Below are positions 11,462 through 24,130 of a DNA stretch of 64,000 nucleotides, one piece after another; positions within the stretch are counted from its first letter, which is position 1; every line of letters begins with the position of its first letter. The notes beneath the pieces were generated by a model. The model was not told the origin of the DNA. It was given only the letters and a program-made list of their open reading frames with translations, and ran no database searches. The stretch is from Diphasiastrum complanatum (taxonomy: Eukaryota > Streptophyta > Lycopodiopsida > Lycopodiales > Lycopodiaceae): positions 44,393,054-44,457,053 of the forward strand of contig CM055109.1 in NCBI GenBank assembly GCA_029204225.1. The letters run 5' to 3'. Both the position numbers and the translations under genes were made by a program.

Positions 11462-14400
11462 ATGGGGAAATGCTTGAGCAAAGTTCGTTCAAGGTTTTCT
11501 GTGTCGAAGAGTAGCTGTGAGGAAAAGAAAACTGTATCTGAATCTCCGGTTAGAGGAGTGGTGTATGTTTCTCAAGATGAGTCCACAGCTTTCATGAAGA
11601 AGTACTCTTTTTCCACTACAAATGCAGCTTTTGCTGACTTCGAGAGCCCGGCATCTGCAGCGGAAGCTGTGGCGGAGGCAGCTGGTGATCATGAGCAGCC
11701 ATCCGGGTGTTTGCACCTCATACGCTCTCCCAGCTCCCGAAAGGTTTCTGAAGATCCCATTGCGGATAGCCCACTTCATGTTTTTGAGGAATCCGGGACC
11801 AGAAAAGAAGGGCCTGGTGATTCAGCTCTCACAAAATGTTCAAGCAGAAAGCGAACCTCTTCTTGCTCGGTCACACGCTCTCCAAGCAGACAGGAATCAC
11901 CTGTATCCAATCCAGTAGCATCTGCTAATCTGAATGAAGCTCCTACTGGTCTTAGTAAAAAATCCCCAAGCAGAAATAGCGCTTCTAATCCACCCTCTAT
12001 TGAATCTCAATGCAGTTCCTGCCTTTTCCTTCCCAGATGTTCAACTTCAAAGGAACTCCCTGAATCTGTTGAGAATCCTTCCATCCGGCTGCAAGCTTCT
12101 GACTTACTTTGCGAATCAGCCATCGCTCCATGCTTAATTGTAGAGGAAGCCAGTCTAGCTTTTCCTGCTCAAACTGGGCAAGACCGTAGAGAATCCGCAA
12201 ATGTAGAAAAGCCCTGTGGAACGTCCAATGTGGTGCATCCAAGTTTGAGCTCACTCTTCGAGCTGGAGAAAGAAAGCCCAGTGTCGAGCGAGGACAATTT
12301 GCCATCAGAACTCTGCTCGATCTGCAAAGAGTTGAACTGTAATTGCAGTCAAACTGTTACAGCTGCTGACACATCGACTGAATCGAGTGAGCTAGAAGTG
12401 GTGAATGTCTCTCAGCTCTCAGGTCGACAAGAAGCTGCTACGGATGCTCCTCGGTCACTTGATTTTTGTCCAAAAGAAACTGCAATGGATGAAGAGTCGA
12501 TGGATGTAAAGTCAAAAGCAAATGGTTCATTGATCAGCCAGTCTGCACCTTCAGCTGCAAGCCCAGAGGTCTATCCGGCAGGAAAATCTTCGGCAGAGAT
12601 GAATCTTCTTTCAGCGAAGACTTCGGGCTGCTATTTACAGGAGATTTCTCATCTGGCACAAAATGCCGCCGTGTCCAAAACAAGACAATGTAGCATGATC
12701 AACAAGATGACTCCCAATAGGACGTTGGGCCTTGGACGCTCACTTCATTTGGCAACTTCTCCTACAGCAATGAAAAAGGGAAGCCTTGAGTCTCGCACAA
12801 GATCCACCGAATCTTTTAAAAGTCCTGGTCGACGAATCAATGCCACACAGGTGAGTTGATCAATCAAGAGTTTTGTACCTTAATAAAGTGTAGTTTGGCA
12901 AGGCAAAGGAGTCTTGCCGTTTAATTTCGTCTTTCCTTTCTCCAAATGCGCTCCTTTGTAGCATCAAAACCAACTCGATGGAGATTTTAGAAGTATTCCT
13001 GATCTTAACCTTTCAGCTAAAACAATTATATCAAAGCGTGACGAGTAGAATTAATTTACTACTCTTTGAGGTTCTATTTTCAACCTAACGTTCGAATATT
13101 TAGTTCGTTAAGGTTCTACCAGATCTATACGCACATGCAAGTAAATCATAGACATGGCCAGTGAGCTCTGCTCAGAAAATCTGAGCTGATTGGAGACAGA
13201 CAAAGAGCGTGGTATTTGGAGGCCTGGGCTTCGTCCCCAAGGACTAATAATTCTAACCCAATGCTTTTCTTCAGTATGAGTACAAATTCTTACACCAGTA
13301 GTTCATGAATCTATGGAGGGAAACGTTACATTGTTTCTTGCTTGTCTTCTGGAAACTTGTACGCACACAAACTTGCTTTTAGATTTTACATTCTTCAAAG
13401 TGCATTGCTCTCAAATCCGTTAGATTCGCTAGAAAAAGTTCACCATCAAGTGGGGATTGCTTTTCATTTCCATAGCTCTGCTATATAGATATGCATGATG
13501 CAACCGCTTCTAGGCAGTCCCTGACAAGAAGCTTTTACAATTTGCTTCTATATGTTGTGCTTCATCAGCCCAAGAGAGTCCACATCAATAAAACTGAGAT
13601 TAAACTAAGGAGCATTCTAAAGGAGTTACCCAAAAATTGCGCGTCCATTCATGAGCTCCGACGTCCTTACCAACTTCCAATCAAAACTTCTCAAGAGCCA
13701 GCAGACAAAAGAAACATGTCATTTGAAGGACTCATTGAGCATGATCAAAGTCTGGTCACAAAGCAAATAGAAGGTACATTTGATCACCCTCTTCTTAAAT
13801 AGCTGACAAATCTGCCCAATGCATAATCAGTATGAGAAACCTGTCAATAAGCCATCATGACATTCAAGTTGTTTGGCATTTGGGTGCTCTGTTGAACTTT
13901 TGCGAATGAGAGTTTTTAACCTGGATCTCTCATACTTATGCGTGTTCATTTGTGGAGACTGGTCAAACCTTTGTTGAAAAGTAGTAAAAATCATGCTTCT
14001 GCTTCATTTAAGTTTGAAGCCAGTCAATCTCATGGGCAAGGATGTGCTTGGCGACCATAAGTGTTCTCAGAAATGTTAATCATAATGAAAGTGTGTCCGT
14101 TTAAATATTTACAAGTTCATGCTAGAACCTGACAGACCTTTAATTATCAGGTAAGGATCAGAAAATTCAGGCAGAACCAAGATCACAAGGTTTGACACAG
14201 CGTACAGGTGAAGACCAAGAGATAAATAAAGTTGATCAACAAATTCAGGAAAAGGGACATGCCAAGGCTCTTGATCAGACTGCTATTGAGGAGGGAATAT
14301 TAGATGACCAGCCACAAGTAACTAAAAATGATCATAAGCTAATAAGTGGGCACTTTTCAAGTAATTTCAAATCAGTGAGGAAAAAATATTTGACAGGCAG

Positions 14401-16074
14401 GTTCCAATCTCAGAATCAAGGTCAGGAGCTAGTCACAAAGTCTGGGGGATATAACCTGCAAGAATCGTCTGTTGAAAACCCTTTCTCTGCAAAGATGATA
14501 AGCATGCTAAGAAGGAATCCCAAAAAAGTAAGGGACATGGCACTCAGAGTGGATTCAATGATAGAATCTGGGGACCATCAGTGGCGCACAGAAGTTGCGG
14601 ATCCTTTCCGTTACGAAGCACAATTTGGCATAAATGGAAATGTTGCACCAAGCAATCAAAAGAAAAGATTGTCTTTAAGTCCTGACTTTAGGGGGAAAAG
14701 AGGGAGGAGCGGTACTGATAATCTTGGCAATGGTGGATCATGCTGTCCTCATGAAACCATTACACCTAATTTGGTAGATAAAGAAAAAAGGTCCCAAGTC
14801 GAGACCAAGACCTACAGTCCATCATTAGACATATTTCCTCTTGAGCAAGTTGAAAGATCCAAAGACTCTTCTTGTGACCGAAAGCTAACAGTTGTGCTTC
14901 AATCTGAGTCTCAGATGGATTGTCACGCATTTGTAGAATCCGTCTTAACAGTGATGAGCAGTCCAAAGCAAACAGATTTATTTGATCTTAATAGCGTGTC
15001 AGAAACATGGTCCAGGAAGCACATCATGTACTCTAAGTCGTCTACCACCACTCCCACCAAAAAAACAATACAGAATTTTCTGTCACCTCAATATGATGGA
15101 ACCAAGAGCGATGACAACTACCATGAGAGGCTAGATGAGAAATATGGACTAGAACAAAAGTCAAAGAGCATACGTAGACTGCACCAGGAAGTTGCTCATC
15201 CAAGGAATAGTCAGAGGATAGTTGAGGCAAAAGGTGAAAGCTCTGTAGTTGAGTGCAAGCACTTACATCAGGCATCTGCAAGAGCAACTAAATATACCAC
15301 TCAGAGCACTGAACAGACACATCAGAGCTTTCAGAGAGGAAAGATAAGCACTCTTTTGGAAAATAAGGCAGCTTCTATTGATCATCCGCTCAAGGCAGAG
15401 GTGCGCATATTCACTACAACTTTGTTTGCTTCACTAATGTATGGATAGGAAATGCTAAAATGTAGTTTGTCTGTTAAAAATCTTTTCCACTTCAGCATAT
15501 TTTCTACAAGAGCAAATTCTTAATATGACGTGGTTTCTTCATATCTCTAACTCCTCTGTTCTCAAACCAGAATGAGCAAAGCTTCCTAACCCTAGTGGAT
15601 AACACTGGATCTCAAAGGCCCGATCCAACTCACGGGTACTTTTGTTTCTGATTCGTTCAAAAAATTGCTGCATCCAAACCTTAAAGGTAGTATTTGACTG
15701 TGGCAGTCGTTTGGTGTGACAGTGATCCAACGCAAAGTTTGCAGCAGGACTTATGCTCTCGCAACGTGAACATATCAAAGCCCAATGAGGCTATCGCTGG
15801 TTCAAGCAGTGAACAGTGTGCTAGCAACGTTTCAAATTTGTCACCAAAAGAGAGAGAGGACAGTGTGCACACACCAAAGGAGAGCGATTTGAATGAATTC
15901 ACTTTTGCAGATCTCAATTGTGCTGGGATGCCATTGATTTCAAATGGAAAATTCGCAGTAGCCTCTCCTACAATGTCCTGGGGATCCATACCCTTCATAC
16001 CAACCTCCTCTGTGTTGTCACCTGAGGAAGTTGCAGAAATCTGGGGTGCATTTGAAGCCATCCAACTATCCTGA
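11462..16074 (+). CDS. Five-exon gene for an unrecognised 1117-residue Ser-rich protein
   Basis: Proposed coding exons are 11462-12850, 13476-13773, 14151-15400, 15571-15635 and 15723-16074. Every junction has GT/AG and the phases agree (0, 1, 0, 2), giving 1117 residues. The protein begins MGKCLSKV, the pattern of N-myristoylation at Gly2 with a neighbouring Cys for palmitoylation, so membrane attachment is plausible. Residues 20-460 are Ser-, Glu- and Pro-rich with several RSPS/KSPSR-type patches and look disordered. Near residues 672-700 there is a short ordered-looking helix (PFSAKMISMLRRNPKKVRDM). Near 733-748 a basic cluster, KKRLSLSPDFRGKRGR, resembles a bipartite nuclear signal. The C-terminus ends EEVAEIWGAFEAIQLS. 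I recognise no catalytic domain and do not assign a function. Exon 1 is very well supported by its length; the small exon 4 is the least certain. Confidence 0.78.
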
Positions 16075-17187
16075 CAGTGCCTACTCTGCTCTGCCAACAT
16101 ATCCTAGAGCTTTTATGTGTAACAGTAAATGTTCCTAAAGCTTGGTGTCAACAACTGTCAGCTAGATCCAATGGTTTTGCCAGAGCTAATTTCATGGAAT
16201 ACAAGTATTCTTCAAAGCAAAGAAACTTTTTTGCTGTATATTTTGGCATCAAGTGTTTTGATCCATCAGTATTGTATGTTAGCTGATCATTCGAGTACCA
16301 GCTCTAAATGGGATCATGTTAGTCCGCTGTTTTAAGGGGTTTGTCTTGCATGTTATGAAAGGAAAAATCTTGTGTTTGAAAACAGGCATGCCAGAAATCT
16401 ATATGATTGATGTAGAATGAGGAGAAAGGAATTTTTGCATATTATGTTAAACCTAAAGCCTGGAAAAAAATAACAATCAGAGCACCATTGCATCATTCCA
16501 TATACCCCAGCTGTGAGATCTAAGATTCACATATGCAAGTCATTGAACCAAGGTTCAAAACATATGTATTTAACAATTACAACAACATACATAACTGAAA
16601 TCTTTACATTTGTCCAAAAAATCTTCTTTCTCAACTTTAGAACCCGCCCATGCCTATCCCTCACCAAGATAAACTCTCATCAAAATCACTGATCATAAAA
16701 CAGAGTCAAATCTATCATCAGTCAATTTTTTAAGAGACTTGGCTCAACCAGTTGGAAGCTATTTGAGAAAAACACCAATTTGAGTCTAAAAATCCAAAAA
16801 ATTTCAATTAGTTCCTCCAACATCAACTCAAATCCACTTAACCCTGAGCCTATAAATCATCAGTCTTTATTTAGTGAATGAGATTAAGATTTTTTTTTTG
16901 TTATGAGGACACTCCACAAACCCGATATTTGCAACTTTTGGATATATGCAATTCATACAGTCCATGAATGTAGTGTATTTTCACAAACTATGTGACTTCA
17001 TTAGTAAATCTATAGACTCTCACAAATTGTTAGTAATTCTGCATATTTGTAGATTATTACAAGAGAGAATAATTTTGTAGATTGGAAATATTTGTTGGAT
17101 CAATACATAGAGTGAGAATAAATCCAACAGTACCTCCTAAAGGTCACTTCATATACACTCAAAGATTCAACATATCCGGGAATTGAA
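16075..17187. other. 3' flank of the upstream gene and intergenic DNA
   Basis: It starts with the probable 3' UTR and then becomes AT-rich. A minus-strand TGTTGGATTTATTC at about 17117-17130 resembles LTR starts seen elsewhere in the window, but nothing downstream of it confirms an element. Confidence 0.35.
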
Positions 17188-17368
17188 TATGCGTACTTTT
17201 ACATGTCATCAATTCCATGACGCTTCTAGTAGCAAGGTGACTTCGAGGACATGAGAGGCAACAACTTCATATACCATATTCGAGAAATTTATGCTTACCT
17301 TTACATGTCATCAGTTCTATTAAGCTTCTAGTAGCAAGGTGACTTCGAGGAGGTGAGAGGTAGCAACT
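17188..17368 (+). repeat. Two direct copies of an 80-bp unit ending in a purine tract
   Basis: About 17188-17267 and 17289-17368 share TTTACATGTCATCA, GCTTCTAGTAGCAAGG and TGACTTCGAGGA, each ending in GA-rich sequence plus (C/T)AACAACT or TAGCAACT. The second copy directly abuts the LTR-like start at 17369. The GA-rich end could therefore be a duplicated polypurine tract. Confidence 0.65.
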
Positions 17369-17910
17369 TGTTGGATTTATCTCCTCTACTCTCCTAAATC
17401 CTATGTTAATCTGTCTCCATTCATGTTGTTGTATTTTACTTGTGTTGTCGCACAGTCTGCATATTTACATGTGAAATAAGGCAGGCGAATAAAATGCGAT
17501 TGTTTGCATAAATACAAGTAAATTTCCACAGGCGAAAAAGATGAAAAACGCAACACTGTGTTTTTACACGTGATTTGTAACAGGCGAAAAAGACGACATT
17601 GCCCTACAAATGCAAGAGGTGCCCTTATAGAAAAGGTAAGGTACCTCGTAAATCAATTTTTAAGGCATTTGTTAGAGTGTCGCATTTTTCGCATTTTCAC
17701 CAATGTTATTTTTTGCGAAGGCTGACGTCGCGGCCTTCTCACGCTCATCTCATGCACTGTACAATCATATTTGACAACGACAACAGCCACCCACGATCTC
17801 CCACAGACAGCACATCCACTCTGTCACAAGCAAAGATGTCATCTTTCTAGAAGACCAATTTTTCGACCACAAAGAGAAAGTTGCAGCAACTTCCGACCCA
17901 AGTATCGAAC
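17369..17910 (+). mobile_element. Copia-type LTR remnant (right end uncertain)
   Basis: TGTTGGATTTATCTCCT follows a purine tract. The next 100 bp resemble the LTR that begins at 35584, which has TGTTGGATTATTCTCCT, and both then carry CACAGTCTGCA(T/G)A and TTACATG. The shared start plus shared internal words make this a relative of that LTR. No internal region is attached on the left and the right boundary was not found. Confidence 0.45.
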
Positions 17911-17990
17911 AGCGGAATTTCGATTCAAGGGTTGAACAGTCAAAAATCCATACTGACTCGGAAAATGAGTCGGAATCTCAATGGATCGAA

Positions 17991-18251
17991 TCACATCAGA
18001 GGATCGAAGTTCAACACAGAAACATAAAGGTATTGCATTGAGAAGTTAATGTAGGCCAATGCCCTCCTAGCCCTTTTGTTGACTGCCTTGATATCAACTT
18101 CAATGGGCGGTCTTATCTTGTCCCCTGTGACAATTTCCCATAGCTCTTTCTCTATCAGGAGGTTTTTAATTTTGAACTTCCACATAGAGTAGTTGGATGT
18201 GCCCTCCAACTTACTAAATTTGCTCAAAATGGATTCGTTCATGTTTGCCAT
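17991..18251 (-). mobile_element. Ty1-copia gag fragment
   Basis: The minus-strand frame begins MANMNESILSKFSKLEG and contains NYSMWKFKIKNLLIEKELWE, the N-terminal gag signature of plant copia elements (a variable N-terminus followed by NYxxWKFKMxxLL). It stops early at 17991, so only about 86 residues remain. The initiator tRNA-Met primer site at 18949-18961 and LTR at 18962-19578 sit upstream on the same strand, as expected for this element's 5' end. Confidence 0.8.
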
Positions 18252-18948
18252 GACAAAACGACTTAAAAACGTGACCGTAGGCTTAAGACATGCATTATGA
18301 GCACAATGGTGATGTCCAAACTGGATAATTTTGACTTGTCAAAAATTTTACCAACTCCCTTGTTGCTTAGGTGGCAAATCCGCCAACCAAAAGTTCACAA
18401 AACACAAAATGCCTTTTGTCATGTATTCTACACAAAGAGGTCTTTGAAAGGGACAAATCACTTTGGAGATTCACTAAACAATTTCTCTATAATTAGAACT
18501 TTCTTTTTGCATACCGTAGTCAGTAGTTATAGTTTGGATGTCACAGCCTTTCGTTTGGCCAAAAATGCCTCAAAATAAGAAAATTAGGCCCTTTTCAAAT
18601 TTTTGAGCTGAGATTTCAGCTTAGATATTTTTTTAATGAAGAGAGATCCACTTTGAATGTTGGGCCCCTCCACTGGCTTCTTTTTATGAATACAAGCTTC
18701 TTCTTTTTTTCCTTTGGGCCCTCTTCAATCTCATCCAACGATGGGCCTTGATTTAATGGCCTACAATAGTTCTATGCCCATCGTTGATTGGAGAGGATTT
18801 GAATCGGATGATCTTGCACTCAGAAGCGATGTCTTGCAAGCCCTACACCCTCAAAACATTAAGCGCCTAGCTCGGTTCTGACGAAAATTGATGGTTTATC
18901 AGAGATGATTGACTGATATCGGATTAGAGGAGCTTTGATCAAAACAGA
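18252..18948 (-). other. Untranslated leader between primer site and gag of the minus-strand copia element
   Basis: About 700 bp separates the primer binding site from the gag ATG. It contains no convincing frame on the element strand. The plus-strand 93-codon frame (18297-18578) shows no known domain. Confidence 0.45.
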
Positions 18949-18961
18949 GGCTCTGATACCA
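18949..18961 (-). other. Primer binding site, initiator tRNA-Met type
   Basis: The minus strand reads TGGTATCAGAGCC immediately after the LTR end (CCAACA). This is the standard complement of the 3' end of plant initiator tRNA-Met. It fixes the LTR boundary at 18962 and the direction of the element to the left. Confidence 0.85.
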
Positions 18962-19578
18962 TGTTGGAAATCAGTGGGAATGAGCGGAAGCTGGTAAGCG
19001 AGCTAGGTGTAGAATCGGAAGTGCCACAAACAACAGCAGAACGTTCAAAATGAATGATTCAGACAAATGTGCAATGAAACGATACAACAGTGGGACTGAG
19101 AATTTGCACTCTGATTAATATCAAACAGTAAGTACAATGCTTGAAGTGATAACTTCAGCTTACAGTCGTTGAGAGTGATAACTCTTGTTACAGAAACTCG
19201 AATAATTAGAAGTAGCTTTCTGATGAAGATTCTAGGATTGATATCCTACAAAATATCTACAACTACCTTTTGTTGCAATTATTACAACCGCCTCATTACA
19301 GTTAATGCATGTACAAAGTGGGCGGACTGTCAACGCAAAGTCATTAAGTCAGATTTTAGACCGACAGTATCGCAATTTACAGGTATCAAAAAAATGTACA
19401 ATGACTCAAAAAATATAGCATTTTTCGAGTCAATTCGGTATCAAAAAATTCTAGAAAATTCGATCTTGAATTTTTTGACCTTCTGCTCAAAATTCGAGCC
19501 TTCTTTTTTCTGGATTTTGTACAACTTTCAGGATGCTCATTAATGAATGGATTTGAGACTAAGCATCAAATTCCAACA
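18962..19578 (-). repeat. Copia LTR, 617 bp, shared between two element bodies
   Basis: On the minus strand it starts TGTTGGAATTTGATG and ends ATTTCCAACA, the canonical TG...CA with short inverted ends. On its downstream side lies the primer site at 18949-18961, as for a 5' LTR. On its upstream side lies the polypurine tract ATTAAGGGGGAG (about 19579-19590), preceded by the last copia pol codons, as for a 3' LTR. One LTR therefore serves two bodies in tandem. Parts resemble the LTR at 58800 (both have TTAATGAGxATCxTGAAA). Confidence 0.75.
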
Positions 19579-20050
19579 CTCCCCCTTAATGTGGAACCTG
19601 GAAGGCTTTGATCTTCAGATTTAACATGTCGTTGAATCTGAGATGGTGCTCCTTTGATAGAGCCCTTGTGAAGTAATCTACTTTTCTGAGATTTCTAGAT
19701 TCTGAGATTGTAGTGGGCTGGAACCATATCAGTCTTTTGTACTCCAATGCTTACATGCATTTTAGATCCTTCATCAGTTTCAAATTGTTACTGAATAGTA
19801 GAGTGTCATCTACCTAAAGAGTGTTGATGAAGAAATTTGATACAAACTTGAAGTGAATATTCGAGTCTGCTGAGTTTGGATAGAAATCATTCTCGTTTAG
19901 AAATGCGAATTTGGTGTCCTCTCTGCTTTGCACTAGTCAGCATCAATGGTTGACTTTTTTTTCTAAAATAGTGTTGAGTTCCTGCACAAAGTAGCAGGCT
20001 GGATCATCCATAAATCTGGATGGAGGCTATCTGGATTGCCTCTTAAATTT
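19579..20050 (-). mobile_element. Ty1-copia pol tail, internally deleted
   Basis: Minus-strand translation ends DYFTRALSKEHHLRF and LNLKIKAFQVPH with a stop just before the polypurine tract; this is the end of copia RNase H. Upstream it jumps to VDDTLLFSNN, the reverse transcriptase active-site region, so most of RT and RNase H is deleted. Stops are present. Its 3' LTR is 18962-19578. Confidence 0.7.
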
Positions 20051-20947
20051 TTGCTTGAAGCTTTTTATTATATCAATCAAACATGATGTATAAAGGCTAG
20101 TCCTTTTGCCACCTTTCAAAAACAAGAAAAACTAATAAAAGTCTTAGATAAGAATATTATATATCAAAGCCTCAATTTAGAAATAAGAGCCCCCAAGTTT
20201 AACTACCTTTTATTGTCATGTAATTGTGTGTGCATAATGTAATGGTAGTCTTAGTTTCGCTTCAAATAATCTTTCCTTAAAATTTTCATATAATTTATCA
20301 TTAAAATATGATATAGAAGGGCTATATTTTCTTGTCACCTGTCAAACAAAGAGTAAAACCAAAATCCTACAACACATCGTGTGCACACCATCACTATAAT
20401 TGTTTCGCTCCTAGTAAATATATATGACACAATCGTCAAAAGCAAAATAAAACTACCTCTTTCCAACCCTTATGTATCCAATCCATGTATAATATGCTTC
20501 CACAAGATCTTGGGCAAAATCAAAATAAAGGTTACTAAAGAGCCAAATATTTATGAAGCATGTAATGCATAAACCTCACCACTAACAATATGAAAAGATT
20601 ATGGACAAGAAATTGCTTCAAGTGTACGCCATATGTTGCCAATCAATAAAATATATTGGACTTTCAAATGGGTTATTGGAAACAAATGTCATATTATTAC
20701 CACTTTGTGTAGTTCCATATTATCAAGAGCATCATCTCCAAGATTCATTTCATGACCTTAGATTTAACTCTTTTTTTCCAAGGGATTGACTTGAAGCAAA
20801 ATCAACATCATGATTATGATGTATGCCACAAGAAAAAAAGCCATAATGAAAGTAACCATGACTATTGATTTGTAGATAAGCAGTCATACTAACCTTTAAG
20901 AGTAGACTCCAAACTGGAGCAATCTCATTCCACTTGGAGCAACCACT

Positions 20948-20952
<5 letters not shown>
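20051..20952. other. Intergenic AT-rich DNA, no gene recognised
   Basis: Only short chance frames are present. No element ends or RNA genes were seen. Confidence 0.4.

Positions 20953-21023
<71 letters not shown>
20953..21023. repeat. (GA)n microsatellite, about 71 bp
   Basis: An uninterrupted GA run, ending in GCGCGC. The minus-strand Leu-Ser open frame across it is an artefact of the repeat. Confidence 0.98.
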
Positions 21024-21027
<4 letters not shown>

Positions 21028-21411
21028 CAGATTTAGATGAAGTCAACCATCATTTCAAGATGTGCAAGAAATCAAAGTCAAGATGTCTCACACCCAAAGA
21101 AAATAAACCTATTATTAATCTATTTCTTTACTTCTTTGTACGCCTTATCTAGACAAGCCTTTATTTAGATGTCGTTCTTGGATGGTGCTACAAGGGTATG
21201 CTCAAAACCAAAGTGACATCCAAAAGTGGATGATTATAAATGTTGTAGCACACCCAAAAACTCAACCTACTACCAACCTAGGTTTTGACGTCTTTATAAG
21301 TCGTATCTATATAAAAATAATTTTTTATGCCAACTGAGTTTTTGCTCCTAATCAAACTAGCCCTCAAAAGTGAATGGGGGCATCAACAAGATGTCCATCC
21401 TAGATACATAG

Positions 21412-22401
<990 letters not shown>

Positions 22402-22484
<83 letters not shown>
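22402..22484. repeat. Compound (GA)n(GT)n microsatellite
   Basis: About 56 bp of GA passes directly into about 28 bp of GT. It is the third long GA tract within 1.6 kb. Confidence 0.98.
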
Positions 22485-22485
<1 letters not shown>

Positions 22486-22647
22486 GCTTGTGACGAGAGA
22501 GATAGTGTGTATGAACAATGTGGCTTGTAGTAGGCCAAGGGCTAGGATCTTCCTTGATAATGGCAGGCCAAGTGGAAAAAGACACTTCATATCATATCGC
22601 AAAAAGACCAAGACCTATAAAGTTTCACAAATTTCTAGGTTGTCCAA

Positions 22648-22866
22648 ATCATTTTCTAGTGACCTATCACTTGGGAAGCCACCCACGATCTGCCAGCACA
22701 TAATGTTGTGGAGAAGCTCTTATAAAGCCAAAGGTGAATGGAAATTCAATTCCCCCAATCATTTCTAGTGACCGATCACTTGGGAAGCCACCCATTACAT
22801 ATGCCAGCACATAATGTTGTGGAGAAGATCTTATAAAGCCAAAGGTGAATGGAAATTCAATTCCCC
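22648..22866. repeat. Tandem duplication, about 110-bp unit
   Basis: Units 22648-22756 and 22758-22866 share CTAGTGACC(T/G)ATCACTTGG, GCCAGCACATAATGTTGTGG and TAAAGCCAAAGGTGAATGG with few differences. The duplication is recent by that measure. Nothing in the unit looks coding. Confidence 0.9.
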
Positions 22867-24130
22867 ATACATAGACCCACCATCCTAAATCCGATGTTTC
22901 GGCTCCAGGCCTGGACCCTTAGTGGGCCAAGACTAGTGCTTTAGGGGCCATAACAATGTTGCTATTACTTTCAAAACAGAAATTACATGAAGTGGCAAGA
23001 ATTAAGCCCAAGTAGTGCAATATGAATGTCAAATTAAAAAAGCACCGATCTCACTTGTACTATAGCTGCGAGAACGAGTCCTATAGATTACCTCCTACAA
23101 TGTGGAGATCTAACTTTTTTTTTAACCAGTAGCTAGATCCCATCAGCAGATGTTTTGATTTGATCACCATAACTGCAAATTCTCGACCACAATCCCCAAA
23201 TTGATAAGACTGTAAGCACACAATGGGATCACAATAGAGGCATCTCTTTATGATACTTTTTATTTTTCCTCTTCCAGATGAAGGACACATAAGTCTGTAC
23301 ATTGATTAAGTGAGAATTCCTTATTCAGAGCCCAAACATAATCAAGTATTTGCAAACCTTGAACATGAATGCAAAACATCAGTCAAATATAGCCACGAGA
23401 ACACTTCCAACAGTCTGAAACTAGAATAAACTATAAAACCTAGCACAGACAAGTTGAGCATAGAATTTTAGATAGTTTATATGACAAACTAACTACGCAA
23501 GGATAGTCCAATGCAATCCTGACACATCCATGATTAAAGATGCAATTCCAAGTACAATGCCAAGTACACATGTATCCATGAACATTAATATCAAAACTAA
23601 AAATTAGCAAAGATTACATCCCCTCATGGAAACAGCTTCACCGGAAGCTTACAGACATGGACCTCCCAAAGCCATTTGGTAATAGATTCAAAATTATAAG
23701 AGACTACATTACGTGTAACTAAAGATTCTTTTCCCCTTTAGGGGAAATTTTGGAACTAATCAGCCTGGTAAGACATTGTTATTGAACATACACAGGAGAA
23801 CCTACATCAAGCCCACTAGGATATACCAGCATAACCTGTCCTTTTCCTCGCAAACACAACTACCTTCATCAACCCCATAGTATGCTCACTGACCTGTATA
23901 GATGCAACTACACATCTAGAATCTCCATAAAATGTACCTCTTATGCAAGTGCAGACCTTGAAGTTTTCTAGTCAAGGTCCACGAGAACGAAAAACATAAC
24001 AACTAGAATTGAATAACCTTGCTCCAGTGGTAAATGCACCATTGCAAGCAAGTTACTGGTGTGACTGCATCGACGCATACCCTTAAATTTCAGCAATTCT
24101 AATGTGCACATACATAAGGCAAACTACAGT
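22867..24130 (-). other. 3' flank of the YTH gene
   Basis: It contains the probable 3' UTR next to the stop at 24131, then intergenic DNA. No second gene was recognised. Confidence 0.4.

Noticed and set aside
14766-15287. Minus-strand frames inside the gene at 11462-16074
   Set aside because: They oppose a 1250-nt exon whose frame is in phase with both neighbours.
17117-17130. Minus-strand TGTTGGATTTATTC suggesting a second LTR facing the one at 17369
   Set aside because: Similarity ends after the first 15-20 bases and no primer site, purine tract or body was found.
20750-21046. Leu-Ser repeat open frames over GA/CT tracts (also at 21357-21595, 22317-22611, 40976-41185)
   Set aside because: They are translations of dinucleotide repeats without stops and carry no coding evidence.
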